Source: Leptospira ognonensis (lineage in GTDB: Bacteria; Spirochaetota; Leptospiria; Leptospirales; Leptospiraceae). From it: a stretch of 64,000 bases of DNA. The stretch is taken from positions 124,001-188,000 of the forward strand of contig NZ_RQGD01000035.1 in assembly GCF_004770745.1 (NCBI RefSeq), read 5' to 3'. The notes under the pieces were generated by a model that made no database searches, was not told the DNA's origin, and worked only from the letters and a program-made list of their open reading frames with translations. How positions within the stretch are numbered: the first letter of the stretch is position 1; the number at the start of each line of letters is the position of its first letter. A program made the position numbers and the translations under genes. Shown in pieces: positions 1 to 9,718 of this stretch.

Positions 1-513
1 AGAACGGTTCTAGAATACCTTTCCAAACAAGTCTTAGACCTCCCGAGGATGGCAGAAGAGTTGAAACGAGTAGAGGATATATTTTCAGCCTTAACCAAAC
101 AAGAACTCACTAAGTACTACAGACTTCCTTATGGTGCAATCAATCAGCTAATCCTCGATGCTCATGCGGTGATCGGCTATACGGATCATATCATGTGGTC
201 TCGTAACAATCGAGGTTCCTTGGATTTACCTGATTATATTCATAAACCTTTTTTGTATAAGGTACAAGGTGGAAAGAAACAGGTTGTAAAAAATCCATAC
301 TACAAAACGAGTCAAGAGACCCTCGATTATTTAGATTCCTGGGAAGCTAGTGATCCAAACGGTATGAATGGAGCTATCATTCTGATGCATTTAGGCGGAC
401 CAAGAAAATTTGATAAGCTGATTTACATTCTTCCTGAGTTCATTTCTCGCATGCAGAAGAAGGGCTACAAATTTGTAACCCTATCCGAAGTGTTGAACGA
501 AGAGCGTGATTAA
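1..513 (+). CDS. Polysaccharide deacetylase (NodB/CE4-like), C-terminal part, cut by window edge
   Basis: The reading frame is open from base 1, so only the C-terminal 170 residues are here. The end fits the last motif of NodB-type carbohydrate esterase 4 domains: a hydrophobic strand ending in LMHLGG, then a lysine-rich helix and [12 protein letters not shown]. An ATG at 49 lies inside the domain and is probably not the start. Family members remove acetyl groups from polysaccharides or peptidoglycan, usually outside the cytoplasm; the substrate cannot be read here, and the metal-binding Asp/His motifs would lie upstream. Its stop overlaps the stop of the convergent RND gene by 4 bp. A chitooligosaccharide or peptidoglycan deacetylase are both possible. 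Confidence 0.7.
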   Translation, partial: RTVLEYLSKQVLDLPRMAEELKRVEDIFSALTKQELTKYYRLPYGAINQLILDAHAVIGYTDHIMWSRNNRGSLDLPDYIHKPFLYKVQGGKKQVVKNPYYKTSQETLDYLDSWEASDPNGMNGAIILMHLGGPRKFDKLIYILPEFISRMQKKGYKFVTLSEVLNEERD

Positions 514-3500
514 GCCGCCTGTTTCTTTCGATTGATGTATTTCTTCCACTTTGCTTCTAAAAAATGCAGAAAATCATAAGTGGTTAAGTAAAAAACTGGA
601 ACCATGATTAAGGTGATAAACGTTGCGAAGGCAAGCCCCCATCCAAAGGCAAGTGCCATAGGTACGAGAAATGGGTCACGACCGCCAATCCCATAAGCCG
701 TTGGCAAAAGACCAAGAACTGTTGTCACAGTCGTCAAGATAACCGCTCTTAAACGAATCGATCCTGTTTCCATAAGCAAATCATAAGTCTTTATATTTGG
801 GTTTTCCATTTTAAGTTGGTTGGCACAATCAACAAGTACAATCGAGTCATTGACGACAACGCCCGCAAGCCCGATGATTCCAAGAAAGGAAAGAAATGAT
901 AAGGGTTGCCCATGTAAAAGGAAGGCAAAAATGACTCCAATGACAGCGAAAGGGATGGCACTCATCACGATGAAAGGCTGAGTCAGGGATTTAAAAAGCG
1001 AGGCTAGTATCATATAAATGATGATCAGTCCAACTCCAAATGCCCTTCCCAGCGAGGCCATTGATTCTTCTGTATCTTTGTTTTCTCCTGAAAATCGAAC
1101 CGTATAGCCAGGGTAGTTTTTGATGATCTTTTCTCCGAGCACCTTAGCATCCGAGTTCACTTTCCTTGATGTAGTCACGGTCTCATCTATATTTGCAGTC
1201 ACGGTAAGGAGTCTTTTTCCGTCCAAGTGATTGATGGAAGCTCGCCCAGGCGATCTATCAAAATTGGTAAGTCTGGAAACTGGGATCATATTTCCTGCGA
1301 GATTGTTCACATAAACTTTATTCAAATGAGTAAGTGAGGTTCTGTATTCCTCAGGAAATCTGACACGCACATCTACTTCTTCATCTGCACGTTTGATTTT
1401 TGTAGACACGGCACCCTGCAAGGCAGTATTGATCGCAAGCGATACTGACTGAACGCTGACACCCGCAAAGGAAGCAAGGGTTTCGTTCACACTGACTCGG
1501 ATTTCATCCTTTCCTTCATTAAAATCATCACCTATATCAACGACACCTGGTATTTGATTTAAGACATTACGGTAATCGGCGCCTATTTTTTGTAATGTGT
1601 TAAAGTCATCTCCTTTGATTTCTATAGCAACAGGCTTTCCGACAGGCGGACCACCAGCTAATTTCTCAAATTCGAGATTCACTAATTTCCCGGTGAGATA
1701 CTGGAACTGATTAGGAATCGGTACGGTTTCAAAGATATCAACCTTTTTACCCAAATTCTCTTTTGAAATTTTTTCCTCGAGTAATAGAAGTGATTTATCG
1801 TTTAACATAAACTTCGTGTTATGTCTAACGTATTCTATGATTTTTTCTGTGGACCTATCTCTGGTCTCTTCCGGGGTTAAATAAACCATGATTTGCGCAT
1901 AGTTTTTACCCCTTTTTGTAAATGGATCGTTTGGATCTTTCTGAATGATACCGACTCGAGAAATGTAATTTTCCAATTCTTCTTTAGGTAAAGTTTTCAA
2001 AACATTTTCTACGGCCTGGATGTACCTATCAGTTTCCTCTAATGTGAGACCAGTTTCAGCAGTGACCCTGATTTGAAAGGTTTCTACAGCGCCTGGAAAA
2101 AGTTTAAATTTTCCAAACATACCTTGTAAAACAAGAGAGAAAACAAAAAGTCCAATGAGAATGGAAGACATGATCAGTTTTCGTCTCAGGGCGAAGGAAA
2201 GTAGGGGAAGGTAAACGTTATTTTTAAAATTTGTGAACCAATGGGACTCATCTTTGATCTCGCCTTTTAAGCTCGTCGTTTTACTGATATCATATAAGTG
2301 GGAAGGAAGCATAAAAAAAGCTTCAAAGAGCGAAGATGATAACGAGAGTATAACGACCATTGGAATGGATCCAATGAATTTTCCGAAAATCCCTGTCATA
2401 AATAACATTGGTCCAAAGGCAGCAATGGTAGTTGTGACAGTGGCAAGTACTGGTGCGAGAACTTCTGATGTCCCGCGCAGAGCAGCCTCAAAAGGCTCTT
2501 CTCCCATTTCCAAGTGGCGGTACACGTTTTCGCAAATGATAATGGCATCGTCCACAAGGATCCCAACGACGATGATTAGTCCCATCATGGAGATTAAATT
2601 TAAGGTCATGCCAAAGTAACTCATTGCGATAAAAGTCATGGCAATGGAAATGGGAATTCCAAGAGCCGTCATAAGGGCCATACGCCAGCCAAGAAAAACA
2701 AATAGGGAAGCAGTTACAAGAACGAGTCCTGACATCGCATTTGATGTTAATACTCCGAGTCTCCTTCTGATATACTTCGAGAGATCGTTAACGAAGGCAT
2801 ATTCTACTTTTCCATTGGTGCCAGCAATGAACTCCTTTACTACTTTTTTTGATTCGTCGACAACGTTGATTGCATCAGATTTTTCTCTCTTAATGATTGT
2901 TAAGGCAATAGCGGAGAGACCATTCGATTTATCTAAATAATCTGAATCTTCAAAGCCTTCAGATACTCTGGCGATATCCTTGATGCGTACAGATCTTCCG
3001 GCATCATTGGTTCTGACAAAAACATTTTCAATTTCTTCAACTGTATCAAACTCACCAACCGTTCGAACGATGATTTCTTTTGATCTTTCCGAGATATTTC
3101 CGCCTGGAAAATTAATATTGCGCAATCTAAGTGAATTAACGACTTGAGTCGAAGAGATAGAAAGTGCTTTCATTCGATCGGGAAGAAGATCGACCTTCAT
3201 TTCGCGATCACGCCAACCTCGTTTGGTAATTCGTGCAACAGAAGGAAGATCCTTTAGTTTGTCCTCAAGAATTTTCGCTTGGTCTCTAAGTTCTTTTGGA
3301 TTTAGTAACGGTTTCCCATCTTTTAAAGTGCTCGTTAGGTGAACTTCAATTACAGGCTGTCTTGCCGTTGTGATTTCCGTAACGAGTGGATCCTCGACAT
3401 CATCCGGCAAATCTTGCACGCGGTCTATGGCAGATTTGATATCATCGACTACTTTTTGAGTGTTTTTAACATTCGGATCAATGGTAATCACAATCCCTGA

Positions 3501-3770
3501 CCTGTTTTCTAAAGAAGCAGATCTGAATTCCTTGATCCCGTCCACTTCCTTTATGGCATCTTCCAAAGGTTTGGTGACTAGTTTTTCAACATCCGCAGGT
3601 GCGGCACCGATATAAATGGCCGTAACACTAACAATATCAAAATTAATGTTAGGAAAGGCTTCCCTGTTCATATTGGCTGCTGTAAAGCCACCGACAAGCA
3701 GTATCAGGAAAGTAAGTAAGTTTACAAATAAACTTTTAGAGAGAAAGTATTCTACAAAAGAAGAACGCAT
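510..3770 (-). CDS. RND-family efflux transporter, AcrB/HAE1-like inner-membrane pump
   Basis: 1,086 residues, the usual length for a proton-driven RND exporter with two 6-helix halves and two large periplasmic loops. The N-terminus ([20 protein letters not shown]) is the first membrane helix. [14 protein letters not shown] in the fourth helix carries the paired Asp of the proton relay, and [17 protein letters not shown] is the matching segment of the second half. An AGGTGG ribosome site lies about 8 nt before the ATG. It follows peptide deformylase by 30 bp on the same strand and may share its transcript. No membrane-fusion (HlyD-like) or TolC-like gene is next to it, so its partners are elsewhere or just outside the window. 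The substrate is unknown; drugs, metals or lipids are all possible. Confidence 0.9.
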   Translation of the reverse strand: MRSSFVEYFLSKSLFVNLLTFLILLVGGFTAANMNREAFPNINFDIVSVTAIYIGAAPADVEKLVTKPLEDAIKEVDGIKEFRSASLENRSGIVITIDPNVKNTQKVVDDIKSAIDRVQDLPDDVEDPLVTEITTARQPVIEVHLTSTLKDGKPLLNPKELRDQAKILEDKLKDLPSVARITKRGWRDREMKVDLLPDRMKALSISSTQVVNSLRLRNINFPGGNISERSKEIIVRTVGEFDTVEEIENVFVRTNDAGRSVRIKDIARVSEGFEDSDYLDKSNGLSAIALTIIKREKSDAINVVDESKKVVKEFIAGTNGKVEYAFVNDLSKYIRRRLGVLTSNAMSGLVLVTASLFVFLGWRMALMTALGIPISIAMTFIAMSYFGMTLNLISMMGLIIVVGILVDDAIIICENVYRHLEMGEEPFEAALRGTSEVLAPVLATVTTTIAAFGPMLFMTGIFGKFIGSIPMVVILSLSSSLFEAFFMLPSHLYDISKTTSLKGEIKDESHWFTNFKNNVYLPLLSFALRRKLIMSSILIGLFVFSLVLQGMFGKFKLFPGAVETFQIRVTAETGLTLEETDRYIQAVENVLKTLPKEELENYISRVGIIQKDPNDPFTKRGKNYAQIMVYLTPEETRDRSTEKIIEYVRHNTKFMLNDKSLLLLEEKISKENLGKKVDIFETVPIPNQFQYLTGKLVNLEFEKLAGGPPVGKPVAIEIKGDDFNTLQKIGADYRNVLNQIPGVVDIGDDFNEGKDEIRVSVNETLASFAGVSVQSVSLAINTALQGAVSTKIKRADEEVDVRVRFPEEYRTSLTHLNKVYVNNLAGNMIPVSRLTNFDRSPGRASINHLDGKRLLTVTANIDETVTTSRKVNSDAKVLGEKIIKNYPGYTVRFSGENKDTEESMASLGRAFGVGLIIIYMILASLFKSLTQPFIVMSAIPFAVIGVIFAFLLHGQPLSFLSFLGIIGLAGVVVNDSIVLVDCANQLKMENPNIKTYDLLMETGSIRLRAVILTTVTTVLGLLPTAYGIGGRDPFLVPMALAFGWGLAFATFITLIMVPVFYLTTYDFLHFLEAKWKKYINRKKQAA

Positions 3771-3800
3771 TTTTAGCCACCTAACAGATAAATAGGAAAA

Positions 3801-4340
3801 TCAATCGAGAAGTTTACCTTCCGATTCAACATCTTCGTTAAAACCAAAAAGCTTTGTGCTTTTTAACCGATCCACATATAAAACACCAAATAGATGGTCA
3901 CATTCATGTTGCATCACAATGGCGCGGTAACCTTCGATGACCTCTTCATGTGGATCAAAATTCTCATCTCGCCATTTCATTTTGATTTTCTCTGGTCTTT
4001 CGACGTAACCACGCATTCCAGGAACGGAGAGGCAACCTTCCCAAAAACCTTCCCCAGGGGGAGAGAGTGGTGTGATTTCCGGATTTAGGATCACTTGTTC
4101 TGGAACAGCTGGTGAGCCTTTATAGCGATTGTTATCATCCTCTGAGCCCACTACGACGATTTTTTTGAGGATTCCGATTTGCGGTGCGGCAAGACCGACA
4201 CCTTCAGCAAATCTCATGGTTTCAAACATATCTCTCAGGAGTTTTTTAAACTCTTTGGTTCCGATTTCAGATTCTGAAACATCTTCTGCCAACTCACGAA
4301 GGAGAGGATTGCCGATTCGTAATATTTTTCTGACTGCCAT
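3801..4340 (-). CDS. def: Peptide deformylase
   Basis: Removes the N-formyl group from nascent proteins in the cytoplasm. All three family motifs are present in 179 residues: [18 protein letters not shown] (metal-binding Cys) and the HExxH-type motif in QHECDHL (two metal-binding His and the catalytic Glu). Length and motif spacing match bacterial type I deformylases, with a short C-terminal tail. The ATG start gives [14 protein letters not shown], a typical beginning for the family. It lies upstream of the RND pump gene on the same strand. No fmt gene is next to it, unlike the common def-fmt pair. Confidence 0.96.
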   Translation of the reverse strand: MAVRKILRIGNPLLRELAEDVSESEIGTKEFKKLLRDMFETMRFAEGVGLAAPQIGILKKIVVVGSEDDNNRYKGSPAVPEQVILNPEITPLSPPGEGFWEGCLSVPGMRGYVERPEKIKMKWRDENFDPHEEVIEGYRAIVMQHECDHLFGVLYVDRLKSTKLFGFNEDVESEGKLLD

Positions 4341-4428
4341 AGATTCTCTAAGGATTAGATTGGGAATCCCCCTCCAGGGATCAAGTGATCTAGAAATTTA
4401 GAATGGAAAAAGAATTTGACATCCAGTC

Positions 4429-4445
4429 AAAAAAAGGAACCTTTT
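4429..4445 (-). terminator. Possible intrinsic terminator of tRNA-Ala
   Basis: Read leftward, a 6-bp inverted repeat (AAAAGG, 2-nt centre, CCTTTT) runs into seven T residues about 20 nt after the tRNA 3' end. The stem is short and AT-rich with a very tight loop, so termination here is plausible but weak. Confidence 0.35.
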
Positions 4446-4466
4446 AAGCAAAATTGAGGGATTTTG

Positions 4467-4539
<73 letters not shown>

Positions 4540-4548
4540 TAGCACTTC

Positions 4549-4577
4549 CAAAGTGTGAAAAGGACGAAGCCTGTCAA
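4549..4577 (-). promoter_or_regulatory. Candidate promoter for tRNA-Ala
   Basis: The minus strand has a perfect TTGACA -35 box (4572-4577). After a 17-nt spacer the -10 position reads ACTTTG, a poor match. It sits 10-40 nt before the tRNA 5' end, where a promoter is expected. The tRNA-Cys gene at 50576 has the same perfect TTGACA upstream, which supports the call. Confidence 0.35.
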
Positions 4578-4609
4578 TGCAAAGAATCCGGAAAGGGGAA
4601 TCATTTCTA

Positions 4610-4921
4610 ATGAGTCAAGACAACGTAGACGACCTGAACAAGAAATTAAAAATTCAATCTGATATCATCAAAGGTTACGAAAAGGTTTTAAGACTCAATG
4701 AACAAGAGTTATCGAATGCCGATGAAATCATTCGAATGTATGAACAAATCATCGATTATTCGCGTTCCGAGCTCAAAGAAGCCAAAGAAACAGTTCAGGC
4801 CAGTTCCATGGTTTCAAATTTAAGCCGAGACGAGCTTATGTCGGCCTTTGATAAAATTAAAGCATTAGAAGAAGCGAATCGAAAACTTCGTGAAGAATCT
4901 CTTAAATTTAACAAAGATTAG
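4610..4921 (+). CDS. Small coiled-coil protein of unknown function
   Basis: The ATG at 4610 is chosen over one at 4577 because GGAAAGGGGA lies just before it at good spacing. The 103 residues are almost entirely charged and helical, with heptad-like leucine/isoleucine spacing (for example KLKIQSDIIKGYEKVLRLNE), so a coiled coil is expected. There is no signal peptide, membrane helix or recognisable catalytic motif. It ends 6 bp before the GAF/SpoIIE phosphatase gene, so the two are probably co-translated and the protein may be a scaffold or regulator of that phosphatase. That role is inference from position only. Confidence 0.75.
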   Translation: MSQDNVDDLNKKLKIQSDIIKGYEKVLRLNEQELSNADEIIRMYEQIIDYSRSELKEAKETVQASSMVSNLSRDELMSAFDKIKALEEANRKLREESLKFNKD

Positions 4922-4927
4922 ATATTA

Positions 4928-7675
4928 GTGAGTTCTTCCAACATGCCTCCTTTGGTGCAAAAGTCTGCTAGGGGAGGCTATTTTGTTTCTTCCACGAGTG
5001 AGCTCGTGGATCTCTATCATTTCATCTTGGGACAAGCCAAACGACTCGTTTCTGCAAAATCGGCAGCATTCTTTTTAAAAAATGAAAATGGCAATTTATC
5101 GAGAGTAGGGAGCATCAATGATGCGGATTCCGCAGGGCAAATAGCCAAGCACGTCTTCAAAACACAAAAGAGCATCCGATTAAAAAAGGGTGTTCATCTC
5201 TCACCGAATTCACCTCCCTTAGAAGATTCCTACATAGCTTGTTATATAGGGGAAGATGTTTCTGAACTGAGTCTTGGAGTCATACTTTTAGAAGGAATCA
5301 AACACTTTGATAACTTTTCGGAACAAGATTTAAATCTCATCAATTACTTTTCTTCTAATCTAACGGCACTTTTTAGGGACACCGTTTATTCCAATGAAGA
5401 GAAACAATTCTACAGTTCTCTCGTAACTTCAATTTTTCTGTTAGTTGACAATTCCAATATACATAATAATAATAATAGGCTTCAATATTTACTCGAGGAA
5501 ATCATTCGAGTTTCAGTGATTATAAATACATCTCTTGACTTAGAAAAGGTCTTGGAACGTGTCATGGTTTCGGCGAAATCCGTTTTCAGAACAGAGGCAA
5601 GTTCACTTTTATTGTTAGATGAAAAAAAAGAATTCTTAGTTTTTAATACAGTCACTGGAGATAAAAAAGAAGCCGTCGCAAAGATTAAAGTTCCCGTGGG
5701 CCAAGGAATTGCGGGCAATGTCGCGATGACGAAACAACCCATGATCATCAATGATGCTCAAAATGACCCGCGTGTCTTTCGGGATGTCGACAAAGCATCA
5801 AATTTTGTCACCAGAAATATTTTGGCAGCACCGCTCATTGCAGGAGATGAAGTGATTGGAGTGATCGAGGCGATCAATACCATCGACCGAAATAATTTTA
5901 GCCAAAATGATATCGATTTTTTCTTATCCTTTTCCTCGGCATGTGCGGTAGCCATACAAAAGACCACGCTTTTAAACAATTTAAACGTCGCCAACTTAGA
6001 ACTGAAGCAAAAGGTTAGCACCCTTGAATCCTTATTTGAGTTAGGTCAGGCAGTTCTAGAATCCCATGACGAGCTCGGACTCATGTCACGTGCACTCAGC
6101 ATTCTATCGAAAGAGCTAGATGCCGAAGACGCAGGGATGGTTATATTTTTAGAAGGTAAAAAAAAGCTAATCCAAGTATATGCAAGGCAGAAGGGAATTG
6201 TTTTCGAATCATTTTATGATAGTTCAGAAAGTAGCCTCATTTTAAATTCTATAGAATCGAAAAACCATCTACTGGGAACAGTCACGAGTGAAAACTCGGA
6301 AACTTTTATGGGATTGGAATCCTTTGTATTGAAAGAATCCTATTTGGTTCTGCCCATATCACCAAGCGGAAGTTCGTTGAAGGCGGCTTTGTATGTCTGT
6401 GGGAAACGTCGAAAAAATGGATTTGATGAATCGGATATGCGTATGCTCAAGACGATTTCCAGTCCGCTTGCGAAAGCATATGAAAATTTACGTTTAAACC
6501 AAGAAATCATCACTAAAAAATCCATAGAAAAAGAAATCGAAATTACGAGAAATATTCAAAACAATATTTTACCAAATGCTCTGATCAAATCCAATCAATT
6601 TGATTTAGGTGTGAAGTCGGTAGCCGCCAAAGAAGTGTCAGGTGATTTTTACGATTTCCATCAGTTTGGGAATACCAACTTCTCTTTTCTTGTAGCCGAT
6701 GTTTCTGGAAAGAGTCTTCCGGCTGCGATTTTTATGGCTATGTCATCGTCCATCATTAGAACACTTTCGCGGACGACCAACTTATCTCCTTCCGAACTCC
6801 TGAAACGAGCCAATCAGTTGATTTACGAAGATTCCCAGTCCGGGATGTTTGTTACCTTATTTTTTGCCAACTTTGATTCGATTTCCAAAAAGATTCGTTT
6901 TGCCTCAGCAGGTCATAATGACCAATTATGGATCAAAAAAGATGGCACCTATGAACTTCTAAAGGGAAAGGGTGCACCGCTCGGAGTGGTTCCGATTGGA
7001 AACTATATCGGTGGTGAGATTGACATGGCTCCCGGAGACATGTTAGTTTTTTATACGGATGGCGCGATCGAAGAGAAAAACAAATTAGAAGAAGAGTTTG
7101 GACTCGACCGTCTCATCGAAGAAATCATCTCCAGAAAGGATAAACCTTCACAAATCATCATTGAAGAGATTTACCAAATCATTCGGGAATTTTCAGAAGA
7201 GTCAGAGCAATATGACGATTTCACCGTCATGATCCTAAAATTTCCAAACCAAAAGGCTGAAGTTTTTTCGGAAACCTTTCCTGCCGTAGCTTCTGCCATA
7301 CCTAAATTTAGAGATTTCATAACTGAAAAACTAGAAGGAAAAATCCAGAAAGAATTCGCGTTTGATGATATACTCGTATCCTTGGATGAGGCGGCGACAA
7401 ATATAGTCATGCATGGTTATGCGGAAACGACTTTGGCGGCTCCCACATTTGGATGTGAGATTTTCCTCGATGGGGACCGAGTCTTGTTTACTTTGACTGA
7501 CGAGGCCAAACGGTTCCAGAGAGAGACTGTTCCGTCGCCTTCCTTGGATGCCAATTTAAGGGGCGAGAGAAGAGGTGGATTCGGAGTTTTCCTTATGGAG
7601 AAGCTCATGGATAGGGTATCCTACGAATTCAAAGACAATAAAAATCATACCTATTTAGAAAAGAGGATCTTATGA
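4928..7675 (+). CDS. GAF-domain SpoIIE-type phosphatase fused to an anti-sigma-like HATPase
   Basis: 915 residues with a modular order: a divergent GAF-like region (about 20-150), a clear GAF domain (about 200-345), a second (about 360-515), a helical linker, a PP2C/SpoIIE serine phosphatase (about 545-755; metal-binding Asp in EVSGDFYDFH and VADVSGKS), and a C-terminal RsbW-like HATPase (about 765-915; N-box DEAATNIVMHGYA). It is probably a cytoplasmic sensor that dephosphorylates a STAS protein and may also phosphorylate it. The start is GTG; an ATG five codons on is an alternative, and neither has a strong ribosome site. It overlaps the STAS gene by 4 bp (ATGA), which points to that protein as substrate. 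Confidence 0.9.
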   Translation: MSSSNMPPLVQKSARGGYFVSSTSELVDLYHFILGQAKRLVSAKSAAFFLKNENGNLSRVGSINDADSAGQIAKHVFKTQKSIRLKKGVHLSPNSPPLEDSYIACYIGEDVSELSLGVILLEGIKHFDNFSEQDLNLINYFSSNLTALFRDTVYSNEEKQFYSSLVTSIFLLVDNSNIHNNNNRLQYLLEEIIRVSVIINTSLDLEKVLERVMVSAKSVFRTEASSLLLLDEKKEFLVFNTVTGDKKEAVAKIKVPVGQGIAGNVAMTKQPMIINDAQNDPRVFRDVDKASNFVTRNILAAPLIAGDEVIGVIEAINTIDRNNFSQNDIDFFLSFSSACAVAIQKTTLLNNLNVANLELKQKVSTLESLFELGQAVLESHDELGLMSRALSILSKELDAEDAGMVIFLEGKKKLIQVYARQKGIVFESFYDSSESSLILNSIESKNHLLGTVTSENSETFMGLESFVLKESYLVLPISPSGSSLKAALYVCGKRRKNGFDESDMRMLKTISSPLAKAYENLRLNQEIITKKSIEKEIEITRNIQNNILPNALIKSNQFDLGVKSVAAKEVSGDFYDFHQFGNTNFSFLVADVSGKSLPAAIFMAMSSSIIRTLSRTTNLSPSELLKRANQLIYEDSQSGMFVTLFFANFDSISKKIRFASAGHNDQLWIKKDGTYELLKGKGAPLGVVPIGNYIGGEIDMAPGDMLVFYTDGAIEEKNKLEEEFGLDRLIEEIISRKDKPSQIIIEEIYQIIREFSEESEQYDDFTVMILKFPNQKAEVFSETFPAVASAIPKFRDFITEKLEGKIQKEFAFDDILVSLDEAATNIVMHGYAETTLAAPTFGCEIFLDGDRVLFTLTDEAKRFQRETVPSPSLDANLRGERRGGFGVFLMEKLMDRVSYEFKDNKNHTYLEKRIL

Positions 7676-8010
7676 GCGATTTCACCATTAGCATTCGGTC
7701 GGAAATGATGGGAGAGGTAGTCGTTGTTCACATCCAAGGAAATATGGACGTACACAACACACATCACATTGAACAGCAATTGATGGATATAGTGCGCGAA
7801 GCCAGATCTGGTGTGATCTTCGATTTAGGCGCGGTCAATTTTATCTCCTCAGCTGGAATACGGGTGCTGGTTACATCCCTGCGCCTTTGCCAAGATCTTG
7901 GAATCAAAATCTCCATTTGCTCCCTGAAACCCGCAGTGGAAAAGGTATTTGATGTGATCGGAATCAATCAACTGTTCCAAATCTACCCTGACCTAAATTC
8001 CGCTCTCTAA
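7672..8010 (+). CDS. STAS-domain anti-sigma factor antagonist
   Basis: 112 residues forming one STAS domain of the SpoIIAA/RsbV class. The phosphoacceptor loop reads [11 protein letters not shown], with Ser59 matching the regulated serine of SpoIIAA. It is translationally coupled to the upstream phosphatase/HATPase by a 4-bp ATGA overlap, as in partner-switching pairs. In such systems the unphosphorylated STAS protein sequesters an anti-sigma kinase. Here both opposing enzymes appear fused in the neighbouring gene. Which sigma factor or other output is controlled cannot be read from this window. Confidence 0.92.
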   Translation: MSDFTISIRSEMMGEVVVVHIQGNMDVHNTHHIEQQLMDIVREARSGVIFDLGAVNFISSAGIRVLVTSLRLCQDLGIKISICSLKPAVEKVFDVIGINQLFQIYPDLNSAL

Positions 8011-8060
8011 TAAATTTCACTTTTCTAAGTGCCTCAAATCAAAACATTGGAAATAATCTT

Positions 8061-9713
8061 ATGGAAACTAAGCCGTACTCCCTAGAAAATCCGTTTCAAG
8101 TCAAACAAGAACCGTCCCCTTCCTCTACTGTAGGCATCTATGACGATGCACTCAAACTCGGGCGGGAATTGATCGAAAAACCTCTCTTAGGTGGAGGTGA
8201 GGATCGTATTCGTGTCCAGCATTCGAAAAACCGGATGACAGTCTGGGAACGGATCAAAGTCCTTACGGATGCCGAACCAAATATTACCTACCAAAACTGG
8301 GGTCCCAATCTTGATGGTGCCTCCATTGTCACAGGAATCCTAAAAATCAAAGGAAGAGATGTTGCCGTTTACGGGCATGACTTTACTCTTCGCGCAGGAT
8401 CCATGGACGCAACAAACGGCAGCAAGTTAGCGCGTTTGATCCTGATGGCAGGAGAGCATGGCATCCCCCTCATCGGTATGAATGATTCTGCGGGTGCTTA
8501 CGTGCCTGCGGGGGTTGGCGGACTCGACGGGTATTCGGAAGCGTTTACGGCTCTCCGAAAAATTAGCGGTCTTGTTCCTTCTATCATGCTCATGTTTGGA
8601 TTCAACGCAGGAGGTGGTGCCTACCTTCCAAGACAAGGATCTTTTATGATCCAAAGTGATAATACTTTTTTTGGACTGACTGGTCCGGGAGTTGTAAAGT
8701 CCGTACTCGGAGAAGATATTTCGGCAGAAGATCTAGGCGGTCCAAAAGTACACGGACAATCCGGTGTCGTGGATTTGGTCACCTCAGATGAATATGGATC
8801 CCTTTTGACAGCCATTCGCCTTCTTTCCTATTTGCCGGATAACAATCGATCTTTTGCTCCTTTTTATGCGACGTCCGACCCGTTAGATCGTTTTATCTAC
8901 GAAGAAGATATTCTCTTCAGAAAGACGTTTAACAGTCCGACGGGGATGAACACTCCTTTTGATATTACACTTTATTTACAACAGATCTGTGACCATGGCG
9001 AATTTTTTGAAGTCCAACCACAACGTGCCCGAAATATCGTCACTGCCTTTGGCCGAATTGGTGGACATGTCGTTGGTTTTCTCGCGAATAATTCAGCAGT
9101 TTCTTCGGGACAAATTGATATCGGTTCTGCGAGAAAAGGAACGAGGTTTGTTAGATTTTGTAATCTCTATAATATACCCATGGTATTCGTGGAAGATACA
9201 ACTGGTTTCCTACCAGGTCGAGACCAGGAGCATAATGGAATCGTTTTAGAAGGTAGAAAGTTGCTCGACTCGATCATTGATTTGCGTACCCCAAGACTTA
9301 CACTCATCATCAGAAATGCGTTTGGTGGAGCCTATGCGACATTTAACTCTTATTTTACTGGCGCCTCTGCTGTTTATGCATTACCAACAGCAAGAATTGC
9401 AGTAATGGGACCTGCAGGAAAAGAGTATGTTTACAAGGATGAAATCACATCCATTCAAAAAGATTTCCAAGCAAATTTAAAGAAAGGCATGAATGAAAAA
9501 GAAGCCACTTCTTTAAGAGACGCAAAGTTGCTTGAAATCAACCATCGATACGAAAAAGAACTTATGAATCCGAAAGAAGCATTATCTCTTGGGTCTGTTT
9601 CTTCTATCATCTTACCAGGGTACACTCGTAAGGTGCTCGGTACGAATTTGAATTATTTGATGTCAAAATACAATCCTGCTCCTATGAGCGGTCCTCAACG
9701 GGAGTTTGAGTAA
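8061..9713 (+). CDS. Acyl-CoA carboxylase, carboxyltransferase (beta) subunit
   Basis: Transfers CO2 from carboxybiotin to an acyl-CoA such as acetyl-, propionyl- or methylcrotonyl-CoA. The 550-residue protein has both crotonase-fold halves: an N-terminal half with [11 protein letters not shown] and [14 protein letters not shown], and a C-terminal half with [13 protein letters not shown] and [11 protein letters not shown]. The glycine-rich pairs form oxyanion holes. Length matches propionyl- and methylcrotonyl-CoA carboxylase beta chains rather than split AccA/AccD. It ends 5 bp before the biotin-carboxylase subunit, so the two form an operon. Which acyl-CoA it uses is not decided by the motifs I can read. 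Confidence 0.93.
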   Translation: METKPYSLENPFQVKQEPSPSSTVGIYDDALKLGRELIEKPLLGGGEDRIRVQHSKNRMTVWERIKVLTDAEPNITYQNWGPNLDGASIVTGILKIKGRDVAVYGHDFTLRAGSMDATNGSKLARLILMAGEHGIPLIGMNDSAGAYVPAGVGGLDGYSEAFTALRKISGLVPSIMLMFGFNAGGGAYLPRQGSFMIQSDNTFFGLTGPGVVKSVLGEDISAEDLGGPKVHGQSGVVDLVTSDEYGSLLTAIRLLSYLPDNNRSFAPFYATSDPLDRFIYEEDILFRKTFNSPTGMNTPFDITLYLQQICDHGEFFEVQPQRARNIVTAFGRIGGHVVGFLANNSAVSSGQIDIGSARKGTRFVRFCNLYNIPMVFVEDTTGFLPGRDQEHNGIVLEGRKLLDSIIDLRTPRLTLIIRNAFGGAYATFNSYFTGASAVYALPTARIAVMGPAGKEYVYKDEITSIQKDFQANLKKGMNEKEATSLRDAKLLEINHRYEKELMNPKEALSLGSVSSIILPGYTRKVLGTNLNYLMSKYNPAPMSGPQREFE

Positions 9714-9718
9714 CCACC

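Noticed and set aside
2233..2940. Open frames on the plus strand opposite the RND gene
   Set aside because: They are antisense to a well-conserved transporter and their products have no recognisable features.
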